In this document: in pieces, positions 32,608 to 39,183 of the stretch
Layout of the letters: each line of letters opens with the position of its first letter
Numbering within the stretch: position 1 is the stretch's first letter
Assembly (NCBI GenBank): GCA_904419285.1
Contig: CAJFQZ010000019.1
Location: 1 to 51,670 of the forward strand
Length of the DNA stretch: 51,670 nt
Source of the DNA: Lachnospiraceae bacterium UBA1818
Lineage (GTDB): Bacteria; Bacillota; Clostridia; Lachnospirales; Lachnospiraceae
Reading direction: 5' to 3'
Made by a program: the position numbers and the translations under genes
The notes under the pieces: model-generated
What the model was told of the DNA's origin: nothing
The model's database searches: none
The model's input: the letters and a program-made list of their open reading frames with translations, nothing else

Positions 32608-32636
32608 TTTCCCTGAAAAGAAAATAGTGATATAAT
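32608..32636 (+). promoter_or_regulatory. Extended -10 promoter of the thioesterase gene
   Basis: TG-A-TATAAT (TATAAT at 32631-32636) with a weak TTTCCC 17 bases upstream; 112 bases of leader follow, without a recognised riboswitch. Confidence 0.55.
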
Positions 32637-32747
32637 GATATGGCATTACAGCAGAGAATACAGAAGTTCAGCGGATGCGGATCATGCCTGCGGCAGGTGA
32701 GCATCATAAGGCTGTAAAAAAAGAGAAATAAGAATGGAGCTTAAGAA

Positions 32748-33224
32748 ATGATCGAAGAACGCACAGTACAGGATTCAATGGTGGAAACGGTTCATCTCCT
32801 GAGACCGAATCATATGAACGCGGCAGGAAGGCTCTTCGGCGGAATGCTGATGCAGTGGCTTGACGAGGTGGCAGGACTTGTGGCAAAAAAGCACGCCAGA
32901 TCAAATATCATTACCGCATCGGTTGACAATCTGAGATTTATCCATGGAGCATATGCCGATGAGATGGTCGTGATCATCGGGAAGATAACCTATGTTGGAA
33001 ATACATCCATGGAGGTCCGGGTAGATACTTATGTGGAGAATCTGTCGGACGGGATGCGTCATCCCATCAACAGAGCGTATTTTACAATGGTCGCCCTGGA
33101 TGAAAACGACAAGCCGAAAAGAGTGCCCCGTCTTGCGGTCAGGACGGAACAGGAAAAGGCGGAATGGGAAGCTGCGGAGAAGAGACGGCAGATGAGGATG
33201 CAGCGGAAGACGGAAGGGTTCTGA
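32748..33224 (+). CDS. Hotdog-fold acyl-CoA thioesterase (YciA/BFIT type)
   Basis: 158 residues. The family core is clear: M-N-A-A-G-R-L-F-G-G-M-L-M-Q-W-L-D-E-V-A near 23-42, with the Asn/Gly/Asp catalytic region, then S-V-D-N-L-R-F and V-G-N-T-S-M-E-V-R-V. A charged Arg/Glu/Lys tail forms the last 30 residues. It hydrolyses acyl-CoA thioesters in the cytoplasm, probably of medium or branched chains; the specific substrate is not readable. The ATG at 32748 has GGAGC upstream. Confidence 0.88.
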   Translation: MIEERTVQDSMVETVHLLRPNHMNAAGRLFGGMLMQWLDEVAGLVAKKHARSNIITASVDNLRFIHGAYADEMVVIIGKITYVGNTSMEVRVDTYVENLSDGMRHPINRAYFTMVALDENDKPKRVPRLAVRTEQEKAEWEAAEKRRQMRMQRKTEGF

Positions 33225-33251
33225 AACAGTGGACAAGTGACGGAGATATCC

Positions 33252-33318
33252 GGTCCGCATCCACGGGAAAAAGATCGCACAGAGGCTTTCCTGTAGATTT
33301 TTCCTGTGGGCACGGACC
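33252..33318. terminator. Long hairpin between convergent genes
   Basis: GGTCCG/CGGACC (33252-33257 with 33313-33318), a 3/3 internal loop, then CCACGGGAAAAAGATC paired with GATTTTTCCTGTGG. It probably ends both transcripts, although no outer T run follows. Confidence 0.5.
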
Positions 33319-33327
33319 CAAAAGTAC

Positions 33328-33612
33328 TTATGACATATGTTTCTGGAAGATTGAGCTGGTCATGCGGATCGTTTTATCGATCTGCGCCTGCTCTTCTTTT
33401 GTTTTCCCTTCTTTTAATATATCGAGGATCAACGAGACTTCATCGGGAGAAAAGCGGATTCCCTGCCTGGATGCATTGGTGATCAGCGCCAGCATGACAG
33501 GGGCAAGGTCACGGCCTGACTTCCCTTTCGTCTGAGCCGCTGCCATTTTGATCAGTTCCAGTTTCGCCGGATCTATATTCTTCAGTGCCGGGTTGTTCAT
33601 CCATTCGTTCAC
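33328..33612 (-). CDS. Conserved Clostridial protein of unknown function (N-P-A-L-K-N-I-D-P-A-K-L family)
   Basis: About 94 residues. A GTG start at 33612 is favoured because AAAGGAG lies nine bases upstream and the protein then begins M-N-E-W-M-N-N-P-A-L, which I recall as the start of a widespread Lachnospiraceae hypothetical; an ATG three codons earlier sits on the ribosome binding site. The sequence is helical and soluble, with S-P-D-E-V-S-L-I-L-D-I-L-K-E-G-K-T in the second half. It starts 104 bases inside the 3' end of the upstream gene in another frame, an unusually long overlap. Function unknown. Confidence 0.7.
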   Translation of the reverse strand: MNEWMNNPALKNIDPAKLELIKMAAAQTKGKSGRDLAPVMLALITNASRQGIRFSPDEVSLILDILKEGKTKEEQAQIDKTIRMTSSIFQKHMS

Positions 33613-34090
33613 TGTTATCATCTCCTTTCCTGGCGTTGTCCGCCGCCTGCGAAAACATGTCATTATATGTGCTGAACATTTCCTTCTGTTCTGGTGAGAG
33701 CATACCCATCAGCAGATCCATCGGATCCGCAGGGGGGCCTCCGTCTTCGGAAACACCTCTCATCATTTCCGCCATATCCATGATGTCCTTCATATTCATC
33801 AGCATTTCCAGAGTCCCGGATTCCTGGGGGCCGAGGTAGGGCTTCAGGCTGCTCAGGATTTCCTGCTGCGACGGCGGAGGACCATCCTGAAAGAGCTGTG
33901 CTCCAAGACCCCGGCGGAGCCGGCTGAACAGTCGGATCGTCTGCCGGAACTCCTGAAATTTTATGAAGGCTGCGAGCAGGCGCTGCTCAGACACAGGAGC
34001 GTACGGAAGAAGAAGTTTTATCGCCTGAAGCTGAGGCGAGGTGACAAGTTCGTCAAAAGGGGTCATTGGTATTACAGGTTTCTTTTCCAT
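33509..34090 (-). CDS. Uncharacterised helical protein, partner of the preceding small protein
   Basis: 193 residues from the ATG at 34090 (CAGGAG five bases upstream); a longer frame would add a hydrophobic leader but lacks a ribosome binding site. It is soluble and helix-rich, with repeated Met-rich stretches (M-L-M-N-M-K-D-I-M-D-M-A-E-M-M and L-L-M-G-M-L-S-P-E-Q) and a hydrophilic Gly/Asp/Glu tail. The tail is coded by the bases shared with the next gene. There is no motif I can name. Same-strand overlap with the 33328 gene implies coupled expression and maybe a complex. Confidence 0.65.
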   Translation of the reverse strand: MEKKPVIPMTPFDELVTSPQLQAIKLLLPYAPVSEQRLLAAFIKFQEFRQTIRLFSRLRRGLGAQLFQDGPPPSQQEILSSLKPYLGPQESGTLEMLMNMKDIMDMAEMMRGVSEDGGPPADPMDLLMGMLSPEQKEMFSTYNDMFSQAADNARKGDDNSERMDEQPGTEEYRSGETGTDQNGSGSDEREVRP

Positions 34091-34227
34091 AGACGCTCCT
34101 GGCTGCAACGTTGTAAATATATATGCTGAAATGTATAAGATTATGAATACTGCACATACTGTGACGCAGCTTTTTAGCATGGCTGACATATTATAATAAG
34201 GTAATAAGGAAGAAAGGAAGATAGACA

Positions 34228-34383
34228 ATGTCGCGCAAACTGATCATTGACGGAAACGCAGTTTATGAAATTGACGAGGACTGCATGCTCAGGCAGCGGG
34301 TCCGGGATGAGAAAGCAGAAAAGAGCAGGGACGGAAAATACGGGGATAAAGAGGAAGAGTCTGAAAAACGGAACAGATTGTGA
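34228..34383 (+). CDS. Conserved 51-residue protein (M-S-R-K-L-I-I-D-G-N-A-V-Y-E-I-D-E)
   Basis: AAAGGAAG lies eight bases before the ATG, and a clean terminator follows 18 bases after the stop. The N-terminal half (K-L-I-I-D-G-N-A-V-Y-E-I-D-E-D-C) is the conserved pattern of a small Lachnospiraceae protein I recall seeing repeatedly without a function. The rest is highly charged (Arg, Lys, Glu, Asp). It is divergent from the 33509-34090 gene, sharing the intergenic region with it. The single Cys is followed by M-L-R-Q-R. Confidence 0.7.
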   Translation: MSRKLIIDGNAVYEIDEDCMLRQRVRDEKAEKSRDGKYGDKEEESEKRNRL

Positions 34384-34401
34384 TAAGTACCGGATCGGGC
34401 A

Positions 34402-34438
34402 AAATAAAGCGTGCGGATCAGATCCGCACGCTTTATTT
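34402..34438. terminator. Perfect bidirectional terminator
   Basis: An 18-bp perfect stem (AAATAAAGCGTGCGGATC, 34402-34419) around a single central base, with its complement at 34421-34438. It serves the 51-residue gene (+) and the Cys-rich gene (-). Confidence 0.85.
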
Positions 34439-34462
34439 CTACTGATCGTGTCAGAAGAGAAA

Positions 34463-34675
34463 TCAGCAGCCGCAGCCATTTCCGCCGAATCCGCCGCAGC
34501 AGCAGAGGAGAAGGATGATCCACAGGCAGCTGTCATTTCCACAGCCGTTCCCGCCGAATGTGTTTCCGCCACATCCGCCGCAGCAGCAGAGGAGAAGGAT
34601 GATCCACAGACAGGAAGACATACCGTTTCCGTTTTCGCATCCGCATCCACAGTTTGTAGCAGTTAAATCACTCAT
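34463..34675 (-). CDS. Cys/Gly-rich micro-protein with internal duplication
   Basis: 70 residues: a 17-residue N-terminal part (M-S-D-L-T-A-T-N-C-G-C-G-C-E-N-G-N) followed by two copies of a 28-residue unit with the core S-C-L-W-I-I-L-L-L-C-C-C-G-G. Each unit has a short hydrophobic stretch ending in three Cys and a Gly/Asn-rich tail (G-N-G-C-G). Similar proteins are labelled chorion-class high-cysteine in some Clostridia. GGAGG lies seven bases before the ATG. The composition suggests a cross-linked structural layer, for example in a spore coat, or metal binding; neither is proven. Confidence 0.8.
   Translation of the reverse strand: MSDLTATNCGCGCENGNGMSSCLWIILLLCCCGGCGGNTFGGNGCGNDSCLWIILLLCCCGGFGGNGCGC
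34489..34609 (-). repeat. 84-base direct duplication inside the Cys-rich gene
   Basis: A 37-base block at 34489-34525 recurs almost unchanged at 34573-34609, offset by 84 bases (28 codons). It indicates a recent in-frame duplication and possible copy-number variation. Confidence 0.8.
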
Positions 34676-34709
34676 GTTAAATCCTCCAAATTAGGTTTAT
34701 TTACAGTTT

Positions 34710-34736
34710 TATAGTATGCTGAAAGCGTTAAAGTGT
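34710..34736 (-). promoter_or_regulatory. Possible mother-cell (sigma-K-type) promoter of the Cys-rich gene
   Basis: On the minus strand CATACTATA (34718-34710) fits the sigma-K -10 consensus CATAnnnTA exactly, with an AC dinucleotide 16 bases upstream. A sigma-A reading (TATAAA with no good -35) is the alternative. Confidence 0.3.
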
Positions 34737-34837
34737 GATTGAGGATGCAGCAGAAATCTGTTTGGGGACGAAGTGAAATCTGACTGGAGGCAGGGTGACG
34801 GACTGCCTGCAGGAAGACCGCCTGAGGATTTTCTGTG

Positions 34838-35075
34838 AGGATCCCCCGTATTTCCGGCAGTATCGAATCGCATTTCCGGCAGGGTCCAGCTGAACTCCAG
34901 GATGTGGTTCCGGATTACAGTGAGTGTGTCCCGGAATGAAGCCGGGGGTGTCCCAAAATGCGGCAGGCCGTGTCCCGGAATGAAGCCAGGGGTGTCCCAA
35001 AGTGCGGAAGGCCGTGTCCCGGAATGAAGCCAGGGGTGTCCCAAAATGCGGCAGGCCGTGTCCCCGGAGTAAAGC
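34838..35075 (+). repeat. 22-base-period tandem array with GTGTCCC core
   Basis: GTGTCCC recurs exactly every 22 bases at 34926, 34948, 34970, 34992, 35014, 35036 and 35058. Two alternating 22-base versions (GTGTCCCGGAATGAAGCC... and GTGTCCCAAAATGCGGC...) give a 44-base unit in three full copies. Degenerate units with the same phase can be followed back to about 34838. There are no unique spacers, so it is not CRISPR. It fills the gap before the subtilase gene. Confidence 0.85.
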
Positions 35076-35143
35076 TGTGGCTGGAAGTATTGGAGAAACA
35101 ATTTCTGTTCTGTAGAATATTTTGAAGTAAAAAGGAATTCTAT

Positions 35144-36052
35144 ATGAAGTGGGTAAAGCAGAACATTGGTTATTGGTGCGATGATATTATAGCAGGAAAA
35201 TATCTGGGACAGGGGATCTGTATCGCGGTTTTAGATACCGGAATCGTGGAACATCCAGATCTGGAAGGGCGTGTTGCCGGATTTCGTGATTTTACGGAAG
35301 GGAGGAGGGAATGCTATGATGACAGCGGGCATGGAACGCATGTCGCGGGAATCCTGGCGGGGGACGGACGGGCGTCAGCAGGCTCATACGCGGGGATGGC
35401 GCCCTGTTCAGTCCTCCTTGCAGGAAAGGTGCTTGACAGAGAGGGAAATGGCGATGTTGAAAATGTGATCAGCGGTATACAGTGGCTGAAAAAAGTAAAG
35501 GATCAGTTCGGCGTAAGGATTGTAAATATCTCAGTCGGCACGCAGCCGGATCTGGGAGGTGTTCAGAAGCAGCGCCTTCTGGAAGCGGTGGAATCGCTGT
35601 GGGATATAGGAATGGTTGTCGTTGTTTCTGCGGGAAATTATGGACCAGAAGCCGGTTCAGTCGCCGTGCCGGGAAACAGCAGAAAAGTAATTACGGTGGG
35701 CGTGCCGGATTCCGTGCGGCCGGCGGTATACTGCCGAAGAGAAAAGATGAATTACTCGGGCCGGGGACCGACAAAAGAATGCGTGATCAAGCCGGATGTA
35801 TTTGCCCCCGGGACGGGGATCATAAGCTGCAACAGCAGATATAAGCAGCCGGGGGAGCATCTCTATTCGATCAAAAGCGGCACCTCCATGGCAGCCCCTG
35901 TTGTGTCGGGAGCGGCAGCCTGTCTCCTGTCGAAATATCCGGATATGACCAACGTAGAAGTAAAGCTGAAACTGCGAGAGTCCTGTGTGAAATATCCGGG
36001 AACCGAGGCGGGGTGGGGGCTGTTGAATGTTAAAAAGCTTATGAAGGCATGA
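35144..36052 (+). CDS. Subtilisin-family (S8) serine protease, intracellular type
   Basis: 302 residues. The catalytic triad is D31 in V-L-D-T-G-I, H63 in G-H-G-T-H-V-A-G-I, and S248 in G-T-S-M-A-A-P; the oxyanion Asn lies in S-A-G-N-Y-G. There is no signal peptide and no long propeptide: the protein starts M-K-W-V-K-Q-N-I-G-Y-W, similar to the short N-terminal extension of intracellular subtilisins. AAGGA lies eight bases before the ATG. It is flanked on both sides by related 22-base-period repeats, unlike any other gene here, and its role (intracellular protein turnover or a specific processing event) is open. Confidence 0.9.
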   Translation: MKWVKQNIGYWCDDIIAGKYLGQGICIAVLDTGIVEHPDLEGRVAGFRDFTEGRRECYDDSGHGTHVAGILAGDGRASAGSYAGMAPCSVLLAGKVLDREGNGDVENVISGIQWLKKVKDQFGVRIVNISVGTQPDLGGVQKQRLLEAVESLWDIGMVVVVSAGNYGPEAGSVAVPGNSRKVITVGVPDSVRPAVYCRREKMNYSGRGPTKECVIKPDVFAPGTGIISCNSRYKQPGEHLYSIKSGTSMAAPVVSGAAACLLSKYPDMTNVEVKLKLRESCVKYPGTEAGWGLLNVKKLMKA

Positions 36053-36083
36053 GTAAATGAACAAAAAGGGACAGGGCAGGATT

Positions 36084-36147
36084 CAATCCGGGACACGGCG
36101 AACTGCAATCCGGGACGTAGTGAAATTCAATTTCACTACGTCCCGGA
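36084..36147. repeat. 22-base repeats ending in a perfect 39-base palindrome
   Basis: CAATCCGGGAC occurs at 36084 and again 22 bases later at 36106; the second copy forms the left arm of a 19-bp perfect palindrome (36109-36127 with 36129-36147). The reverse complement (GTCCCGGATTG) is the core of the array upstream of the subtilase, so the repeats flank that gene in opposite orientation. No T run follows. Confidence 0.8.
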
Positions 36148-36169
36148 AAAAGATGTAAAGAAAAAGTAC

Positions 36170-36198
36170 TTGACAGCCCTGCCTCTTTCGTGTATGAT
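36170..36198 (+). promoter_or_regulatory. Sigma-A promoter of ylxM-ffh
   Basis: TTGACA (36170-36175), a 17-base spacer, TATGAT (36193-36198). The expected start, about seven bases downstream, is only some ten bases before the ylxM ATG. Confidence 0.85.
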
Positions 36199-36214
36199 AC
36201 CAAAGGTGACAACA

Positions 36215-36565
36215 ATGAATGAGATTTTAGAACAGGCATTACTATATGATTTCTATGGTGAGCTTCTCACCGCACACCAGAAAGACATCTACGAACAGTT
36301 CGTGCTTGATGATCTTTCGCTCAGCGAGATCGCCGAGATGAAGGGAATCAGCCGTCAGGGTGTCCATGATCTTGTGAAGCGGTGCCAGAAAACACTCGAG
36401 GGATATGAATCCAAGCTTCATCTTGTGGAGAAGTTCCTGTCTGTCAAAGAAAAGGTCGGGCGGATCGACAAGATCCTGGACGAGTGCGAGAGTGGAAAGA
36501 AAAAGCCGGAAGAGATCGTAAAGAGCATCCGACAGATTTCGGATGCGATCATAGAGGAGTTGTAG
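36215..36565 (+). CDS. ylxM: YlxM-family DNA-binding protein (SRP operon)
   Basis: 116 residues with a sigma-70 region-4-like HTH: L-Y-D-F-Y-G-E-L-L-T then L-S-L-S-E-I-A-E-M-K-G-I-S-R-Q-G-V-H-D-L near 36-60. It is regularly encoded before ffh in Firmicutes and may adjust expression of the SRP pathway. The ATG at 36215 has AAAGGTGA upstream; a longer frame crosses the promoter. It stops two bases before ffh. Confidence 0.92.
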   Translation: MNEILEQALLYDFYGELLTAHQKDIYEQFVLDDLSLSEIAEMKGISRQGVHDLVKRCQKTLEGYESKLHLVEKFLSVKEKVGRIDKILDECESGKKKPEEIVKSIRQISDAIIEEL

Positions 36566-36566
36566 A

Positions 36567-37925
36567 ATGGCATTTGACAGCTTAACAGAAAAACTTCAGA
36601 ACGTATTCCGGAACCTGCGCAGCAAGGGAAGGCTGACAGAAGATGATGTGAAGACAGCGCTGAAGGAAGTCAGGATGGCTCTCCTGGAGGCGGATGTCAA
36701 CTTCAAAGTAGTGAAAAGCTTCATTAAAGATGTGCAGGAACGCGCGATCGGGCAGGATGTGATGAACGGGCTGAATCCGGGGCAGATGGTGATCAAGATC
36801 GTTAATGAAGAGCTCATAAAACTTATGGGCTCTGAGACGACGGAGATCAAGCTTCAGCCGGGCAGCGCGATCACAGTGATCATGATGGCTGGTCTGCAGG
36901 GAGCCGGAAAGACAACGACCACTGCGAAGCTTGCCGGAAAGTTCAAGTTAAAAGGCAAGAAGCCGCTGCTTGTCGCCTGCGACATATACCGTCCGGCGGC
37001 GATCAAACAGTTACAGATAAATGGAGAGAAGCAGGGCGTGGAAGTGTTTTCCATGGGTGATAAGAACAGGCCTGCTGATATTGCCAGAGCCGCTGTGGAG
37101 CATGCGGAAAAGAACGGCAATAACATTGTGATCCTCGATACGGCCGGACGGCTTCATATCGATGAGGACATGATGGCGGAGCTCCAGGAGATCAAGGAAG
37201 CCGTGACCGTGCACCAGACCATACTGGTCGTTGATGCGATGACAGGTCAGGACGCGGTAAATGTAGCGAGCACCTTCAACGAGAAGATCGGGATCGACGG
37301 TGTCATCGTTACAAAGCTTGACGGCGACACAAGAGGCGGTGCGGCGCTGTCAATCAAGGCAGTGACGGGCAGACCAATCCTCTATGCAGGGATGGGCGAG
37401 AAGCTCTCTGATCTGGAGCAGTTCCATCCGGACAGGATGGCATCCCGTATCCTCGGGATGGGAGACGTCCTCACCCTGATTGAAAAAGCAGGGGCTGAGA
37501 TGGACGAGGACAAGGCCAGAAAGATGGCCGACAAGATGAAGAAAGCCCAGTTTGATTTTGAGGATTACCTTGAGAGTATGGAACAGATGCGCAAGATGGG
37601 CGGTCTCTCCAGCATCCTGAACATGATGCCGGGACTGGGCGGACTTGGGGGCGGCAAGATGCCGGATCTCGACTCCGAAGAAAATGAGAAGAAAATGGCA
37701 AGGATGGAAGCCATGATCTACTCCATGACTCCGGAAGAGAGGCGCAACCCCGATCTTCTGAATCCGTCGAGAAAGCACCGCATCGCGAAAGGCGCCGGGG
37801 TAGATATCGCCGAGGTGAACCGGATGGTGAAACAGTACAATGAATCGCGGAAGATGATGAAGAAGCTTCCCGGCATGATGGGTGGAAAAGGTGGCAAAAA
37901 GGGCAGATTCAAGCTCCCTTTTTAA
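36567..37925 (+). CDS. ffh: Signal recognition particle protein Ffh
   Basis: 452 residues. The N domain precedes the G domain with G-L-Q-G-A-G-K-T-T-T-T-A-K-L near 108 (G1), D-T-A-G-R near 190 (G3), T-K-L-D-G-D near 250 (G4) and a G-A-G-E/G-M-G-E region; the Met-rich M domain (about 300-450; M-E-Q-M-R-K-M-G-G, M-M-P-G) binds signal peptides and the 4.5S RNA, ending G-G-K-G-G-K-K-G-R-F-K. It directs membrane and secreted proteins co-translationally. It begins two bases after ylxM. Confidence 0.97.
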   Translation: MAFDSLTEKLQNVFRNLRSKGRLTEDDVKTALKEVRMALLEADVNFKVVKSFIKDVQERAIGQDVMNGLNPGQMVIKIVNEELIKLMGSETTEIKLQPGSAITVIMMAGLQGAGKTTTTAKLAGKFKLKGKKPLLVACDIYRPAAIKQLQINGEKQGVEVFSMGDKNRPADIARAAVEHAEKNGNNIVILDTAGRLHIDEDMMAELQEIKEAVTVHQTILVVDAMTGQDAVNVASTFNEKIGIDGVIVTKLDGDTRGGAALSIKAVTGRPILYAGMGEKLSDLEQFHPDRMASRILGMGDVLTLIEKAGAEMDEDKARKMADKMKKAQFDFEDYLESMEQMRKMGGLSSILNMMPGLGGLGGGKMPDLDSEENEKKMARMEAMIYSMTPEERRNPDLLNPSRKHRIAKGAGVDIAEVNRMVKQYNESRKMMKKLPGMMGGKGGKKGRFKLPF

Positions 37926-38027
37926 CACATAGATCAAGCTGAGGCCGGCAGCAGAAAAAATGAAAGGTCCATCACCGGCTGATGGAAGAGACAAAAAGAA
38001 GAAAAATTTAAACAGAGGTGAAAGAAA

Positions 38028-38273
38028 ATGGCAGTAAAGATCAGATTAAGAAGAATGGGACAGAAGAAGGCTCCTTTTTATAGAATCGTTGTAGCTGATT
38101 CAAGGTCCCCGAGAGACGGAAGATTCATTGAGGAGATCGGAACATACGATCCGAATCAGGATCCGAGCGTATTCAAGGTAGACGAGGAAGCCGCTAAGAG
38201 ATGGCTCAACAACGGTGCGCAGCCGACAGAGGTAGTAGGAAAGATCTTCAAGGCAGCAGGTATCGAGAAATAA
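38028..38273 (+). CDS. rpsP: 30S ribosomal protein S16
   Basis: 81 residues: [25 protein letters not shown] is the S16 start, with I-E-E-I-G-T-Y-D-P later. AGAGGTG precedes the start. A 102-base gap separates it from ffh without an evident terminator, and khpA follows 25 bases later. Confidence 0.98.
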   Translation: MAVKIRLRRMGQKKAPFYRIVVADSRSPRDGRFIEEIGTYDPNQDPSVFKVDEEAAKRWLNNGAQPTEVVGKIFKAAGIEK

Positions 38274-38298
38274 GCTATTTTCGCGGAGGTGCGCGTAA

Positions 38299-38526
38299 AT
38301 GAAAGAGTTAGTAGAAGTCATCGCGAAAGCACTTGTGGACAACCCGGAAGAAGTCTCTGTCAATGAGAAAAAGGAAGGCAGGACCACAGTACTCGAACTT
38401 CATGTCGCGGACGGCGATATGGGCAAAGTGATAGGAAAGCAGGGACGCATCGCAAGAGCGATCCGTTCCGTAGTGAAAGCGGCAGCGGCGAAGGAAGATA
38501 AGAGAGTCGTTGTTGATATCGTGTAA
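38299..38526 (+). CDS. khpA: KH-domain RNA-binding protein KhpA (YlqC)
   Basis: 75 residues: a single KH domain with the G-K-Q-G loop (V-I-G-K-Q-G-R-I-A-R-A-I-R) near 48-60. KhpA binds RNA, in pneumococcus together with KhpB, and influences cell division and elongation. GGAGGTG lies before the start, and it is co-transcribed with rpsP. Confidence 0.95.
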   Translation: MKELVEVIAKALVDNPEEVSVNEKKEGRTTVLELHVADGDMGKVIGKQGRIARAIRSVVKAAAAKEDKRVVVDIV

Positions 38527-38536
38527 CAGCGGATCA

Positions 38537-38586
38537 AGAAAAGGACAGCCTTCATGAACAGATGAAGAGCCTGCCCTTTTCTTTTC
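38537..38586 (+). terminator. Partial terminator between khpA and rimM
   Basis: AAAAGG-a-CAG pairs with CTG-c-CCTTTT, with an inner TTCAT/ATGAA stem, and is followed by CTTTTCCCC. It would end or reduce transcription before rimM. Confidence 0.65.
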
Positions 38587-38654
38587 CCCTGAATGCTCCG
38601 AAAATCAGTCTGAGACTTTTTTGAGAGCACTTTTTCTATAAGGAGGAGACAGAG

Positions 38655-39158
38655 ATGGAACAGTTTCTCCAGGTCGGCGTGATCTCATCCACCCACGGGA
38701 TACGCGGTGAGGTCAAAGTATTTCCGACCACGGATGACGCCGCAAGGTTCAAGAAGTTGAAAAAAGTCTTTCTTGATACAGGAAAGGAACGGCTGGAGCT
38801 TGAGGTGCAGGCGGTCCGATTTTTCAAGCAGTTCGTCATAGTGAAGTTCAAGGGAATCGATAATATCAATGAGATCGAGAGATACAAGGGAAAGAGTCTT
38901 CTTGTGGCAAGGGAGGACGCGGTCTCTCTTGAAAAGGATGAATATTATTTCGCAGACCTGATTGGAATGGAGGTCGTCACGGAGGAAGGGCACTTCGGCG
39001 TCCTCAGAGACGTCATGGAGACAGGTGCGAATGAAGTATATATCATAGATTCCGACAGTCACGGGGAGGTGCTCGTGCCGGCAATCCGACAGTGCATCCT
39101 CGATGTGGATATCGAAGAGAAGCGGATGAAGATCCGTCTGATGGACGGTCTGATCTGA
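38655..39158 (+). CDS. rimM: 16S rRNA processing protein RimM
   Basis: 167 residues: the N-terminal RimM barrel has [16 protein letters not shown], and the C-terminal PRC domain contains [11 protein letters not shown] and V-L-V-P-A-I. It helps maturation of the 30S head with S19. AAGGAGGAG lies before the ATG; trmD follows after 25 bases. Confidence 0.96.
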   Translation: MEQFLQVGVISSTHGIRGEVKVFPTTDDAARFKKLKKVFLDTGKERLELEVQAVRFFKQFVIVKFKGIDNINEIERYKGKSLLVAREDAVSLEKDEYYFADLIGMEVVTEEGHFGVLRDVMETGANEVYIIDSDSHGEVLVPAIRQCILDVDIEEKRMKIRLMDGLI

Positions 39159-39183
39159 CGGGTACAGGAAGGAGAAGGCGAGG

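Noticed and set aside
34247-34666. 139-codon plus-strand frame rich in Ala and Glu
   Set aside because: It crosses the perfect terminator and is antisense to the Cys-rich gene, which has the better ribosome binding site; the real plus-strand gene ends at 34383.
34926-35075. CRISPR array
   Set aside because: Repeats follow each other without unique spacers, alternate in sequence and lack cas genes nearby.
34709-35101. Minus-strand frame with repeats of G-H-P-W-L-H-S-G-T-R
   Set aside because: It is the translation of the 22-base-period DNA array. The unit changes frame every repeat and no ribosome binding site exists.
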